DNA of 64,000 bases from an uncultured Planctomyces sp. GTDB taxonomy: Bacteria; Planctomycetota; Planctomycetia; Planctomycetales; Planctomycetaceae. The notes below the pieces were generated by a model, which was not told where the DNA came from, made no database searches, and saw only the letters and a list, made by a program, of their open reading frames with translations. Positions 17,030 to 29,569 of this stretch are shown here, piece by piece. The DNA lies in the NCBI GenBank assembly GCA_937904325.1, contig CALGTK010000375.1, positions 1 to 64,000 of the forward strand. The letters run 5' to 3'. The first letter of the stretch is position 1; every line of letters starts with the position of its first letter. The translations under genes were made by a program, and so were the position numbers.

Positions 17030-18445
17030 TCAGCTCAAGACTGGCCGAATCACCCGAGCCAGCTCAACACCGGTCAAACGGCTATCCAGGCCCTGATGTT
17101 TGACTGAAAAACGAGAAGCATCGATGCCGACGCAATGCAACATTGTCGCGTGCAGATCCCGAACGTGGACGACGTCTTCGACCGAGTTGTACCCGAGTTC
17201 GTCGGTCGCTCCGTAAGAAACTCCGCCCTTGACTCCGCCGCCGGCCATCCACATCGAAAAGCCTTTAATGTGGTGATCCCGCCCCGCTCCCCCCTTCCCC
17301 TGGAACATCGGTGTGCGTCCGAATTCTCCACCCCAGATGATCAGCGTGTCTTCGAGCATACCTCGCTGCTTCAGATCAGTCAGTAGCGCCCACGTCGGAC
17401 GGTCGGTCAAACCGCAGCACGTATTCATGTACTGAACCAGACCGCCGTGGTGATCCCAGCCTCGATGATAAAGATGAATAAACCGCACGCCGCGTTCGGC
17501 CAGCCTTCGAGCCAATAGACAGTTCGATGCGTACGAACCATCGCCCGGTTTCGCCCCGTACATGTCGAGTGTTTCTTTCGACTCGCCAGACATATCGACA
17601 AGTTCCGGCACGGACGTCTGCATGCGAAACGCCATTTCCATGGCTGAGATTCTGGTCGCGATTTCCGGGTCTCGAAGTTTCTCATTCCGATACCGATCGA
17701 GCTGCTGAATCGTATCCACAAGTTGTCCCTGCTGAGACGTCGAGACTCCGGCCGGGTTCCGCACGTAATTCACCGGGTCGCCACTTGAGTTGAACTGAAC
17801 TCCCTGGTGACGACTCGGCAGAAAACCCGCGCCCCACTGACGTGACGCAATCGGTTGAGGATTCCGTCCGCCGACACTCGTCAGTACGACAAATCCAGGC
17901 AAATCTTCGGCTTCGCTGCCAAGGCCATAGTTAAACCATGATCCCATCGATGGACGACCATTGATGCCTGTGCCTGTATTCATGAATGTGTGAGCCGGAT
18001 CGTGATTGATCTGCTCCGTCACCAAAGAACGGATAATGCAAATGTCATCGGCCATCTTTCCGTGCCAGGGAAGAAAGTCACTGATAAGCTGACCGCTCTC
18101 GCCATGCTTGCGAAACTTCGTCAGATGCCCCTGAACTTTCAGAGATTTCCCACGCAACTGCGCGATCGGCTGCCCGGCAGTGAACGATTCCGGCATTGGC
18201 TGGCCGTTCATCGCGTCGAGCTTCGGTTTGTAATCGAAGGTCTCAAGATGCGACGGTCCTCCTGCCATGCAGAGGAAGATCACGCGTTTCGCTTTACCCG
18301 CAAAGTGCGGCAGCCCTTCGATGCCGTCTCTGTCCACGGTCGCGGAAGATTGCCTGGCCATTAGAGAACCAAGAGCGGCGGCTCCAAGTCCCACGCCGCT
18401 GTCCGACAGGAAAGTGCGGCGGTTGATGCGAGTTTGATTAAGCAT
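17030..18445 (-). CDS. Tat-exported DUF1501 protein (copy 2)
   Basis: A 471-residue paralogue of the DUF1501 gene at 13800. The Tat signal is RINRRTFLSDSGVGLGAAALGSLMA; the family opening motif reads RVIFLCMAGGPSHLETFDYKPKL, and the conserved later block is IIWGGEFGRTPMFQGKGGAGRDHH. It is longer than copy 1 and diverged, so the two are old paralogues rather than a recent duplication. The ATG at 18445 is preferred to the open-frame start at 18532 because it begins the Tat signal. It follows the PSCyt1-DUF1549-DUF1553 gene by about 170 bases on the same strand and is likely its functional partner. Confidence 0.95.
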   Translation of the reverse strand: MLNQTRINRRTFLSDSGVGLGAAALGSLMARQSSATVDRDGIEGLPHFAGKAKRVIFLCMAGGPSHLETFDYKPKLDAMNGQPMPESFTAGQPIAQLRGKSLKVQGHLTKFRKHGESGQLISDFLPWHGKMADDICIIRSLVTEQINHDPAHTFMNTGTGINGRPSMGSWFNYGLGSEAEDLPGFVVLTSVGGRNPQPIASRQWGAGFLPSRHQGVQFNSSGDPVNYVRNPAGVSTSQQGQLVDTIQQLDRYRNEKLRDPEIATRISAMEMAFRMQTSVPELVDMSGESKETLDMYGAKPGDGSYASNCLLARRLAERGVRFIHLYHRGWDHHGGLVQYMNTCCGLTDRPTWALLTDLKQRGMLEDTLIIWGGEFGRTPMFQGKGGAGRDHHIKGFSMWMAGGGVKGGVSYGATDELGYNSVEDVVHVRDLHATMLHCVGIDASRFSVKHQGLDSRLTGVELARVIRPVLS

Positions 18446-18614
18446 TAAACAACTTCCGAACCAGGGTCTGTAAGTAGAACGGGGGCACGTTAGAAACGTA
18501 CCCGAATTAACTTCCCCACAGCGGCACAACACTCCGTATATTCAGCCCCGACGTGGCTGGCGCAACGGAGTCGCGAGCCACAGAAAACAGACGATATGTT
18601 TCAAAAATCTTCAC

Positions 18615-21016
18615 TTAGTTGCGTGTTGTCGTTTCACCGAGAGTCAGTATCGCTCGCGCGACGGTCGTCCATGCCGCGTGTTCCACAACTGAAACCCCAT
18701 CGTCTTCTGGAGCAAGTCCTGTTGAAACCAAAGCCCGAGCTGCTGCTTCGTCGGCCCGGAACTGCCCACGGGAATCGACCAGAAGCTGCATGACCAGCTT
18801 CCGTTCAAAGTCGTCGGGCGATCGAGACACCGCCAATCGAAACGCCGTATCCAACCGTGCCCTGTCGTCTCTTGCGTCGTCCAGAATACGAGCCGCAAAA
18901 GATCGCGCCGCCTCTACAAAAGTCGGATCGTTCAACAATGTGAGCGACGCCAACGGCGTGTTAGATCGTGGACGTTGAGCGGTACATTCTTCGCGCCGCG
19001 GAGCATCAAATGCTTTCAACATCGGGTGCAAAAACTGTCGCTGCCAATGTACGTACAAACCGCGTCGCCATTGCCGCTCGTCGTTGTGCTGAGCGTATTT
19101 TCTCGTCGGAAAATTCAGATGTCGGTAGTAGCCGGCCGGCTGGTACGGCTTGACGCTCGGGCCGCCCACTTTCTGAACAAGCAGACCACTGATAAACAAC
19201 GCGTTGTCACGAACCGCCTCGGCCGGCAACCGAAATCGCGACTGTCGTGAGAACAGGCGATTCCCAGGATCGGCCGTCAGTGTTCCATCGCTTACATACG
19301 ATGACTGCCGATACGCCCGACTCATCGCAATCAACTTGAGCATGTGGCGGACGTCCCAGCCACTTTCAACAAACTCGATCGCCAGGTTGTCGAGTAATTC
19401 CGGATGACTCGGCGGCTCGCCCTGCCCACCGAAGTCGGTCAGGTTTCGAGCGATTCCCTCACCAAAAAGTAGATACCAGAATCGATTCATGAAGACGCGA
19501 GCCGTCAGCAACCCGTTGCCGTTTTTAGCATCGGTCAACCACTTCGCAAGATCAAGCCGCGTCGCACGCTGATTCCCAGTTTCGATGTTTCCAAGAAACG
19601 ATGGAATCGCCGACGTCACAATCGGCCCGCTGTCGTCGAGCCAATTTCCGCGAGGAAGCACTCGCATTGTGCGAGGCTTAATTGACGCTGAAATCATCGT
19701 CCGACGAGCGGCCTTCTCGATCGCTTCGATTTCTTTCTCGAGCTTCTTAATCATTGCGACAATTGAAGGTTGATCGGCATCCCCATTGGCTAAGTGCTGC
19801 GACGCGACTTTGATTCCTGCGATTTCCTGTTTCAGTTCATCGATTCGCAGTCGTTCCCGCCGAGTCAGCACAACAAGTTCCGGTTCACGCTTTGTCGGCA
19901 ACGAGTTTCCGCCCGATGTGAAATGCTTTGCTTCGTCCAGATCCGCAAAGAACGCGCCGATCGAATAGAAGTCTTCGATCGTGTACGGATCGAACTTGTG
20001 GTTATGACACTGGCAGCAGCCCATCGTGCCACCCATCCAGACTTCCGACAAATTGCGAATTCGGTCGGCAGCATAAATGGCGAGGTATTCTCGCGGCTGA
20101 AGCCCGCCTTCGTGAGTCGTCTGCAGAAGCCGGTTGTATCCAGACGCAATCTTCTGATCGATTCCCGAGCCTTCGACCAGATCACCGGCCAATTGCTCGG
20201 CAGTAAATCGATCAAACGGCATGTTCTCGATAAAGGCATCGATCACCCAGTCGCGGTACGGCGAGATGGGGTGGTCCTGATCGCCGTGGTAGCCGACCGT
20301 GTCTGCATAGCGAACCAGGTCGAGCCAGTACGTCGCCATCCTTTCGCCATGAGCTTCCGATGCGAGTAGTCGGTCAATCTGCCTCTCCCAGGCATCGTCG
20401 GAATCGTCCTTCACAAACGCTTCGACGTCTTCCAGGGTCGGCGGCAGACCTGTCAGGTCAAAAGAAACTCGCCTGATCAGGGTGACGCGATCCGCTTCCG
20501 GGGACAGCTTCAGAGATTCGCCTGCGAGCCGCTGAGCAATATATCGGTCAATCCAGCTCAACGACTTATCGACATCAACGTTGAAGGCTTTTGTCCGAAC
20601 CGGTTTCTCATACGCCCAATGAGCTGACCATTTGCCACCGCCTTCGATCCAACGTCGGAACAGATCTCGTTCTTCCTTTGTTAGAGGTTTGCCATGTCCG
20701 GGAGGCGGCATCTGCTCGTCCGGGTCCGTCGATATTACTCGACGAAGAAGTTTACTTTCGGCTGGCTTGCCTGGCACAACGATTTGATCAGCTTGTGGCG
20801 CAATGTCGAGCCGCAGTTCTGCCTCACGGGACTCTTTGTCCGGGCCATGACAATGGAAGCATCGATCTGAAAGTATCGGACGAATGTCCGTGCTGAATCG
20901 GACTGTTCGACTGCCAGGCTTGGCGGTTGCCTGTGCTGCGACGGGTTCGGCATCCATCGTCCATCCCAGAACAGCGACCAGCAAATAGACGAGGGCAGGT
21001 TTTTGTTGTTGCCATT

Positions 21017-21020
<4 letters not shown>
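18615..21020 (-). CDS. Exported PSCyt1-DUF1549-DUF1553 multidomain protein
   Basis: An 801-residue exported protein of the planctomycete cytochrome family. After a signal peptide (residues 7-30) comes the PSCyt1 domain with CFHCHGPD (C54, C57, H58), then DUF1549 (about residues 150-345) with [18 protein letters not shown] and the second CxxCH motif [11 protein letters not shown], a coiled-coil-like helix ([32 protein letters not shown]), and DUF1553 to the C-terminus ([22 protein letters not shown]). The start is a GTG at 21020 that overlaps the stop of the PhyH gene by 4 bases (GTGA), which suggests translational coupling. The enzymatic role of the family is not established; covalent haem is predicted from the CxxCH motifs. 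Confidence 0.95.
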
Positions 21021-21850
<830 letters not shown>

Positions 21851-22036
21851 TCCGCCGCCTCCCGATAATACAGAAGCCAATGTGACAGTTCTTGATTTCG
21901 ATGATCCGATTGCGAAATCAGAATTTCAATCTGGCCGGACCAACTATGTCCAACACGGTGTAATTGTCTCCACAGTCACCGTCGGGAGCTTCTAAATTCG
22001 CCGCAACTATTTTTAGATAATCATCGACTATCAAGA

Positions 22037-22876
22037 TCAACCGAGGGTTGGCCACTCACCCGAGAAGACTTCGGCAGCCGGGCCAGTCATGTAGACCTCG
22101 CCGGACTCCGCCCACTCGATCTCCAGGTTACCGCCGGTCAGTCGAACCAGCACTTTGCGGTCGAGTAATCCTGTCAGAACACCGGCAACGACCGACGCAC
22201 AAGCACCCGTTCCGCAGGCCAGTGTCTCGCCTGAGCCTCGCTCCCAGACTCGCATGATAACTTCCGACCGTGATACCACTTGCGTGAACTCAGCATTGAT
22301 CTTGCGAGGGAAAGCTTCGTGAACTTCGACCTGCGGGCCGATATTCAACACCCAGTCGTCATTCACTTCGTCGACGAAAGTTACCGCGTGCGGGTTGCCC
22401 ATCGAAACGCAGGTTATTTCGAGCGACCGGCCGCCGACTTCAAAAGGCACATTAACGGGAGGATCGCCAGCCAGCGTCGTCGGAATTTCGCTGCTCACCA
22501 GAATGGGCTCGTCCATGTTGACGCGAACCCGGTCGACTTTGCCGTCGCTGACAGAGCATTGCAGATCCAGCACCCCGCGACCGGTTTCGATCGTCAGTTC
22601 TTCTTTGGCGGCGATGCCGTGGTCGTAAACCAGCTTTGCCACACAGCGTACGGCGTTGCCGCACATTTCCGCTTCAGAGCCGTCGGCATTGTACATGACC
22701 ATCCGAGCGTCCGCCCGTTCGGATGGGCAAATCAGGACGAGCCCATCGCCACCAACTCCGAAATGCCGATCGCTGATGGCTTTCGCCAACTCACTGACAT
22801 CGCCGAGTTCGACCTGCTCGAAACAGTTCACGTAGACGTAATCGTTCCCGGCACCTTGCATCTTCGTAAACTTCAT
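22037..22876 (-). CDS. dapF: Diaminopimelate epimerase DapF
   Basis: Interconverts LL- and meso-diaminopimelate for lysine and peptidoglycan synthesis. The 279-residue protein has the two-domain fold with both catalytic cysteines: C72 in [14 protein letters not shown] and C221 in [16 protein letters not shown]. The N-terminus [16 protein letters not shown] is the normal family start, so 22876 is secure. It stands between the PhyH gene (about 190 bases) and the sugar isomerase/epimerase gene (about 105 bases) on the same strand; no other lysine-pathway gene is nearby. With murA and a WecA/MraY-type enzyme elsewhere in the window it shows envelope precursor genes in this planctomycete. Confidence 0.98.
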   Translation of the reverse strand: MKFTKMQGAGNDYVYVNCFEQVELGDVSELAKAISDRHFGVGGDGLVLICPSERADARMVMYNADGSEAEMCGNAVRCVAKLVYDHGIAAKEELTIETGRGVLDLQCSVSDGKVDRVRVNMDEPILVSSEIPTTLAGDPPVNVPFEVGGRSLEITCVSMGNPHAVTFVDEVNDDWVLNIGPQVEVHEAFPRKINAEFTQVVSRSEVIMRVWERGSGETLACGTGACASVVAGVLTGLLDRKVLVRLTGGNLEIEWAESGEVYMTGPAAEVFSGEWPTLG

Positions 22877-22981
22877 CGAGATGACTCCGCAGTGAGATCT
22901 TTATCTGGAAACGGTGCAGTTCCGGCCTGACACGATTGAAGGCTTAATAATTCAACGCCGCTTGCAAACTATGTGTAAACG

Positions 22982-23923
22982 CTATGAAAACGCTTTCGAG
23001 ACAGCTTCTTTTGTTTTCGTGAGGCCAGTTTTCACGACCTGCTCCGGATCCTGTTCCCAGTAGCCTGGGTTGAACAGTTCCAGCGAAAGGGCTCCGTCAA
23101 AACCGTTGGCGGCGACCATCTGGAAGATGTCGTTCAGCGGGGCTACGCCGTCGCCGGGATAGACTCGGTCTTTGTCCGAAATCGTGTCGCGCGGCGGGTC
23201 GGCCGGATAATCGTTCACATGAAAACAGTGAATCTTCGAGCCCGCGATGGCGGCCATGCCGGAGAAGTCCGAACCACCTTTGTAGATGTGGTAAACGTCC
23301 GGCAGGATGCAGGCGTCTTTGTGTCCGGCTTCGATGACGGCGAACATTGTCTCACCCAGTCGAGACAGGTTGTCCGAGAATCCCCACACCTCAGCTTGCG
23401 GGATGATCCCGGTCTGGTCACCGACTTCGAGCAACGCTCGGTAACGCTCAGCCACTTTGAACAGGTCGAGCTTTGCCGAGCCCCGATGGGCGCCGACCGG
23501 TGGAGCGGCAATGTGCGTGCCGCCGATCGTCTTAAGCATGTCCATGTCACGCTTCGCGACTTCGAGTCCTTCTACTCGTCTGGCATCGTCGTCAACAATC
23601 CAATTGGCAAAGCCGATGGCACTTTCGACTCGGAGACCGTGATCGGCAATTCGCTTGCCGAGTTCTTTCAGATTGCCGCCGTCTTTGACGTAAGCATCCA
23701 GTTCGCGAATCCACGGTTCGATACCGTCGTAACCAGCTTTGGCTGCGAGCTCGATTTCCTTGACGATGCCAAGCTTCTGCCCGCGAATCGTGCTTGTGTT
23801 CAGGCAGTAGCGAAACTTCGGCGGCTGCGTCGACTTTGCTTCTGCAGCAGAACTTGAACCTGTGGCTGCGACGGCTCCGGCAACAATCGGAGCGGCGATA
23901 AATTCACGGCGTGATACGGTCAC
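22982..23923 (-). CDS. Tat-exported sugar isomerase/epimerase-type TIM-barrel protein
   Basis: A 313-residue TIM barrel of the xylose-isomerase-like family. The Tat signal SRREFIAAPIVAGAVAATGSSSA shows that it acts outside the cytoplasm. Metal-ligand positions of the family are visible in order: Glu in QAEVWG, Asp in CILPDVYHIYKGG, His in CFHVNDYPADPP, and Glu in LSLELFNPGYW. Exported members act on free sugar derivatives rather than sugar phosphates, and relatives have been linked to 3-keto-sugar hydration or lyase steps beside Gfo/Idh and DUF1080 proteins. The start is GTG at 23923. The leucine-rich lipoprotein gene lies about 60 bases upstream, with a small CAGGGTG inverted repeat in the spacer. 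Confidence 0.92.
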   Translation of the reverse strand: MTVSRREFIAAPIVAGAVAATGSSSAAEAKSTQPPKFRYCLNTSTIRGQKLGIVKEIELAAKAGYDGIEPWIRELDAYVKDGGNLKELGKRIADHGLRVESAIGFANWIVDDDARRVEGLEVAKRDMDMLKTIGGTHIAAPPVGAHRGSAKLDLFKVAERYRALLEVGDQTGIIPQAEVWGFSDNLSRLGETMFAVIEAGHKDACILPDVYHIYKGGSDFSGMAAIAGSKIHCFHVNDYPADPPRDTISDKDRVYPGDGVAPLNDIFQMVAANGFDGALSLELFNPGYWEQDPEQVVKTGLTKTKEAVSKAFS

Positions 23924-23959
23924 GGCAGTTCTCCGATTAGGAATAAGTGCGACATTTTA

Positions 23960-23982
23960 CAGGGTGAGTAGTGCCCACCCTG
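23960..23982. repeat. CAGGGTG/CACCCTG inverted repeat
   Basis: Seven-bp arms CAGGGTG (23960-23966) and CACCCTG (23976-23982) in the 62-base spacer between the sugar isomerase/epimerase gene and the leucine-rich-repeat gene. It resembles the longer element at 55272-55327, which also pairs AGGGTG with CACCCT. No U tract suggests a repeat or processing site rather than a terminator. Confidence 0.55.
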
Positions 23983-23985
23983 CTG

Positions 23986-25317
23986 CTAAAAGGATTCCTG
24001 AATTTCGAGGTCAGGCAACGCTTCTCGCAATTCGGCGAGAGCTGCGTCGTCGCTCGATAAAAGCGTCGTTCCGATCTTCAGTCTCTTCAATTTTTTCAGA
24101 TCGATCAGAAAATCGACAGCGCTGCCATCGATCATGAAGTTCTCGTCCAGGTCGAGCACTTCAAGATTTTCGAGTGCGGTCAGCGGTTCCAGTGAGTCTC
24201 CAGTCAGGTCGGACACGTTGGTCAGGTCGAGTTCTTTGAGCGTTGAAATCTTCGAGATCGCCACGAGACCGTCCGGGGTAATGCTGCATTGCTCAAGTCG
24301 AAGAACGGTCAAATTTGGAAAGCCGTAGAGTTTTTCAATACCGCCGTCGTCGACCACTGTGTTGGTTACGTCGAGTTCGACCAGGTCTTTCATTCCAGAA
24401 AGGTGGTCCAGACCGGCGTTGTTGACGACGGTTTCTCGAAGAAGCAGAGTCTTCATTTTCGTCAGGCCAGCGATGTGTGCCAGCGCGTCGCCTTTGACAA
24501 AGTTGAATCGGACGTTGAGCACCTCAAGATTCGTCAGACCAGCGATGTGCTCCAGCGCCGGGCCTTCAATGTTGGTGTCGTTTTCGAGTTCCAGCACTCT
24601 CAGTTTCTTGCAGTTCGACAAGGCTTCCAGCGATGCCTCCGTCAAACGCGTATTCTTGCTGATATTGACGTTCTCAAGATTCGGCAGCGAGCCGAGTACT
24701 TTGATGCCGTCGTCCGAAACTCCAGGACACTCCTGCAGCTTGACAGCTTTAAGGCTTTTGATTTGTGCGAGCGACTTGATGCCTTCATCCGAAACATTCG
24801 TAAATCGGAGATCGATGTCGACCAGACTTTTCAAACCAACGAGGTGGGCAAGTCCGACATCAGTCACGCTGGTTCGGCGAAGCCCCAACGCTCGCAAGCC
24901 CGCAACCATTGAAAGCGATTCCAATCCTTTGTCAGTGATCGCCGTGCTGGCTGCATCGAGTACCGAGAAAGACGGTACGTCCGCCAGATGCGCCATACCA
25001 GCGTCACCAAAGTTCGGTCCTTCGAGGATGACTCTCGCGACCTTCGGTAGCCCCTTCAATAATGCGAGGTCTTCGTCAGACGTTTCTGTCTTTCGGAAAT
25101 CTGCCAGTACGACGTGGCCGCTGACGCTGACGTCGAGCTTGACCGACTTTTCTTTCAACGTCACCAGCGAATCAGCATCATCGGCCGGCGCGACCTCTGC
25201 AGCCGGTACCGTTTCGCCGGTCGGAGCAGTTCCTCCCGGTGCTGGTTCCGCGGTTGGTCTGCAACCGGCAACAGGAAACAACACCGCGAACAGCAACAAA
25301 GATACTGTAGCTTTCAT
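23986..25317 (-). CDS. Leucine-rich-repeat lipoprotein
   Basis: A 443-residue predicted lipoprotein. The N-terminus MKATVSLLLFAVLFPVAGC ends in a lipobox (VAG-C19), then a Pro/Ala/Thr/Glu linker to about residue 50. The rest is about 14 consecutive leucine-rich repeats of 23-25 residues of the form LxxLxxLDLxxTxITDxGLxxL, for example VTDVGLAHLVGLKSLVDIDL. No other domain is present, so it is a surface or periplasmic binding scaffold with unknown ligand. Cys-type capping motifs are not evident. It is divergent from the Gfo/Idh gene across a 405-base space, and co-oriented with the exported isomerase gene, possibly as an operon. Confidence 0.9.
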   Translation of the reverse strand: MKATVSLLLFAVLFPVAGCRPTAEPAPGGTAPTGETVPAAEVAPADDADSLVTLKEKSVKLDVSVSGHVVLADFRKTETSDEDLALLKGLPKVARVILEGPNFGDAGMAHLADVPSFSVLDAASTAITDKGLESLSMVAGLRALGLRRTSVTDVGLAHLVGLKSLVDIDLRFTNVSDEGIKSLAQIKSLKAVKLQECPGVSDDGIKVLGSLPNLENVNISKNTRLTEASLEALSNCKKLRVLELENDTNIEGPALEHIAGLTNLEVLNVRFNFVKGDALAHIAGLTKMKTLLLRETVVNNAGLDHLSGMKDLVELDVTNTVVDDGGIEKLYGFPNLTVLRLEQCSITPDGLVAISKISTLKELDLTNVSDLTGDSLEPLTALENLEVLDLDENFMIDGSAVDFLIDLKKLKRLKIGTTLLSSDDAALAELREALPDLEIQESF

Positions 25318-25722
25318 AGGTCCAGTAATTCCGTGTCAGAGAATTGAGCGAGACGAATCAGAATGTCGCAAAACTCGACTCAACCAAACGTAAACGAACA
25401 TCCGACGACGATTGAGTGCGGTTGCGGCCGGCCGTCTCCTGGTTGGTGGGAAGGAAGCTCATGGCGGGAACCGGCCAGAGTACCGGCCCCTCGTAGTGAT
25501 CGCAAATCAGCGACTGTCTCCCACAGTTAGTGAAAAAGTCCTGCCGACTGATATTCTGAAATCCACGGTTTCCGATGAGTTCTCGCCGATTCGTTGGGCG
25601 CGGCATTTCAGACTGCTTATCATTCTGACCCCACTTTATTGTGTCCCGCCGAATGCATAACAGAACTTGAAACATTCTTCGGCCCACCCGCGAAATACAC
25701 GTCATCGAAAAGGAACATCTTT
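25318..25722. other. 405-base divergent intergenic region
   Basis: This space separates the divergently transcribed leucine-rich-repeat lipoprotein and Gfo/Idh genes, so it must hold two promoters. An AAAAGGAA ribosome site lies just before 25723. I found no convincing -10/-35 pair, hairpin or RNA gene. A 115-codon minus-strand frame (25358-25705) has no family features and is not called. Confidence 0.4.
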
Positions 25723-27159
<1,437 letters not shown>

Positions 27160-27190
27160 GGTTAATCTCAACAGCTGAGAATTTCTGACA

Positions 27191-27226
27191 ACGGGCGGCC
27201 GAAGGTAACTTCAGCCGCTCGTTTTT
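27191..27226 (+). terminator. Factor-independent terminator after the Gfo/Idh gene
   Basis: A long hairpin whose arms begin ACGGGCGGC and end GCCGCTCGT, with an inner GAAG/CTTC extension around GTAA, followed by TTTTT (27222-27226). It starts 32 bases after the stop codon at 27159, isolating the oxidoreductase gene from the sulfatase gene. Confidence 0.85.
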
Positions 27227-27343
27227 CGTTGAAAGAACGATCGGATGGTCACGTTCTGATCGGCAATGCTCGCGGCGATCATCGTCACCCATTAAAACTG
27301 AGCGGCAAACTCTTTCCGGCGTTCAACCAGGATATCACTCATC

Positions 27344-29539
27344 ATGCGAAATCGTTCTCCATTCGGTTTTCAGTTCGTTGTTTCTGGCATTTGCCTGGTA
27401 ATGTTTACGTCAGCAAGGTCTGAGGTTTCTGTGGCCGCCGAGCGGCCGAACATCATCGTCATCCTGTCTGACGACATGGGCTATTCCGATATCGGCTGTT
27501 ACGGAGGAGAGATCGAAACTCCAACGCTCGACGGTCTGGCTGAAAACGGTTTGCGATTCACGCAGTTTTACAACACGGGCCGCTGCTGTCCGACACGAGG
27601 ATCATTACTGACCGGCCTGTATCCGCATCAGTCAGGCATCGGCCACATGATGACTGACCGAGGTCTCGACGGTTACCGGGGCGACCTCAACAACAATTGC
27701 CGAACGATGGCCGAAGTTCTCAAGCCTGCTGGCTACTCGACATACGGAGTCGGCAAGTGGCACGTCACTAAGCATATTCAACCGGACGGCCCGAAACACA
27801 ACTGGCCGAGGCAGCGAGGCTTCGACCGTTTCTATGGAACGATCACTGGAGCTGGCAGCTTCTTTGATCCCGGCACTCTGACTCGCGACAACCAGAACAT
27901 CACTCCAACAACCGACGCAGAGTACAAACCCGATCAGTATTACTACACAGACGCCATCAGTGACAATGCCGTACGATTCATCAACGACCATTGCAGGCAG
28001 GACGCCAGCAAACCGTTCTTCATGTATGTAACTTACACGGCCGCCCACTGGCCAATGCACGCTTTGCCAGAAGATATCGCTAAATACAAAGGACGATACG
28101 ACAGTGGCTACGCTCCTGTACGAAACGCGCGAGCCAAACGAGTTGTCGAACTTGGCCTTGTCAGCGAAGCCTGCGAACCCGCTCCGCTGATCGGAGACTG
28201 GGAAGGCGTCGAGCATAAAGCCTGGGAAGCTCGCTGCATGGAAGTTTACGCCGCGATGGTCGACAGCATGGATCAGGGCATCGGCCGCATCGTTGGCTCG
28301 TTGAAGAAAAACAAGGAACTCGACAATACGCTCATCGTATTCATGCAGGACAATGGTGGTTGTCAGGAAAATGTCGGACGCCGAGGCGACTTCCAGCGCC
28401 CCGTCGCGGCATCCATGAGAAAGATTCCGCTTGACGAAATTCGGCTCGATGTGATTCCAAAACAAAACCGCGTTGGAATTCCAACCCTCACCGGCCCTGG
28501 TATCATGCCTGGTCCGGAAGATACGTACATTGCCTACGGGCTGAACTGGGCGAACGTCAGCAACACTCCATTCCGCGAGTACAAGCACTTCGTCCACGAA
28601 GGTGGCATCTCGACGCCCCTGATCGCGCACTGGCCGGCCGGCATCAAACGCCGCGGCAAACTTGACCATCAGCCGGGACACCTTATCGACATCATGGCGA
28701 CATGCGTTGACGTATCCGGTGCCGACTACCCGACGAAGATCAAAGACAACAGGATCAAACCTCTGGAAGGAGCTTCACTCAAGCCAGCTTTCTCTGGAAA
28801 ATCGCTGGACCGGAAGCAGCCACTTTTCTGGGAGCATGAGGGCAACCGAGCAATCCGCGACGGCGATTGGAAGCTCGTCGCCAAAGAGAACAAACCGTGG
28901 GAACTCTATAACCTGAAAACCGACCGTTCCGAAACTCACAATCTTGCTGCAGAGAAACCAGAACTCGCAAAAGAGTTGGAATCCAAATGGGACACGTACG
29001 CCGCACGCGCGAACGTTCTTCCGCTCAGTGGATGGCGAGGAGAGCCTAAGAAAGCCAGGGTCAATCGGAAGCAACGGACATTCTCGCTCAAGTCCGGGGC
29101 CAACCTCTCCGCCGAAGAAGGACCATTCGTCGTGCAGCGACCGATTCAAATCTCAGTTGAGCTGAAGAAGTCCGGCACCGACGGCGTGCTGGTCGCACAC
29201 GGAGGGACTGCTGAGGGATACTCGCTCTACGTGAAAAACGGCATCCTGACATTCGTCACTCGTCGAGGCGGCAAGTTGTTCAAAGTTTCTTCTACTTCGA
29301 AACTCTCGGATGTAGTCACAAGAGTCGAAGCAAACCTTACGAAGAGCGGTGAAGTGACTCTCAAGGCAGGCGATCAGTCTGTCGCTTTGGGAAACGTCGC
29401 AGAAGGAATGCCCCGCCATCCGATCGACGGGCTACAGGTTGGTTCGGACGAAGGCGGATTCGTCGGCGAATACAACACTCCGTTTCCATTCAATGGCGAA
29501 ATCGGAAGCGTGACCATCAACCTGAAGACAGGTCAATGA
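27344..29539 (+). CDS. Exported type I arylsulfatase with C-terminal accessory domain
   Basis: A 731-residue exported sulfatase that cleaves sulfate esters from polysaccharides. After a signal peptide (residues 1-31) the metal motif NIIVILSDDMGYSD (D43, D44) is followed by the formylglycine motif CCPTRGSLLTG with C81 as the residue to be modified (CxPxR). Further conserved blocks are GKWHVTKHI (residues about 138-146) and FMQDNGGCQEN. After the alkaline-phosphatase-like fold (about 1-555) a beta-rich C-terminal part of about 170 residues (from LKSGANLSAEEGPFVV) contains the repeated LKAGDQ-type strands of a carbohydrate-binding-like domain. The anaerobic or FGE maturase is not in the window. 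It is a member of the sulfatase expansion typical of the phylum. Confidence 0.97.
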   Translation: MRNRSPFGFQFVVSGICLVMFTSARSEVSVAAERPNIIVILSDDMGYSDIGCYGGEIETPTLDGLAENGLRFTQFYNTGRCCPTRGSLLTGLYPHQSGIGHMMTDRGLDGYRGDLNNNCRTMAEVLKPAGYSTYGVGKWHVTKHIQPDGPKHNWPRQRGFDRFYGTITGAGSFFDPGTLTRDNQNITPTTDAEYKPDQYYYTDAISDNAVRFINDHCRQDASKPFFMYVTYTAAHWPMHALPEDIAKYKGRYDSGYAPVRNARAKRVVELGLVSEACEPAPLIGDWEGVEHKAWEARCMEVYAAMVDSMDQGIGRIVGSLKKNKELDNTLIVFMQDNGGCQENVGRRGDFQRPVAASMRKIPLDEIRLDVIPKQNRVGIPTLTGPGIMPGPEDTYIAYGLNWANVSNTPFREYKHFVHEGGISTPLIAHWPAGIKRRGKLDHQPGHLIDIMATCVDVSGADYPTKIKDNRIKPLEGASLKPAFSGKSLDRKQPLFWEHEGNRAIRDGDWKLVAKENKPWELYNLKTDRSETHNLAAEKPELAKELESKWDTYAARANVLPLSGWRGEPKKARVNRKQRTFSLKSGANLSAEEGPFVVQRPIQISVELKKSGTDGVLVAHGGTAEGYSLYVKNGILTFVTRRGGKLFKVSSTSKLSDVVTRVEANLTKSGEVTLKAGDQSVALGNVAEGMPRHPIDGLQVGSDEGGFVGEYNTPFPFNGEIGSVTINLKTGQ

Positions 29540-29569
29540 TTATCGAAAGTTGTTCTGCATGATCGTGAC

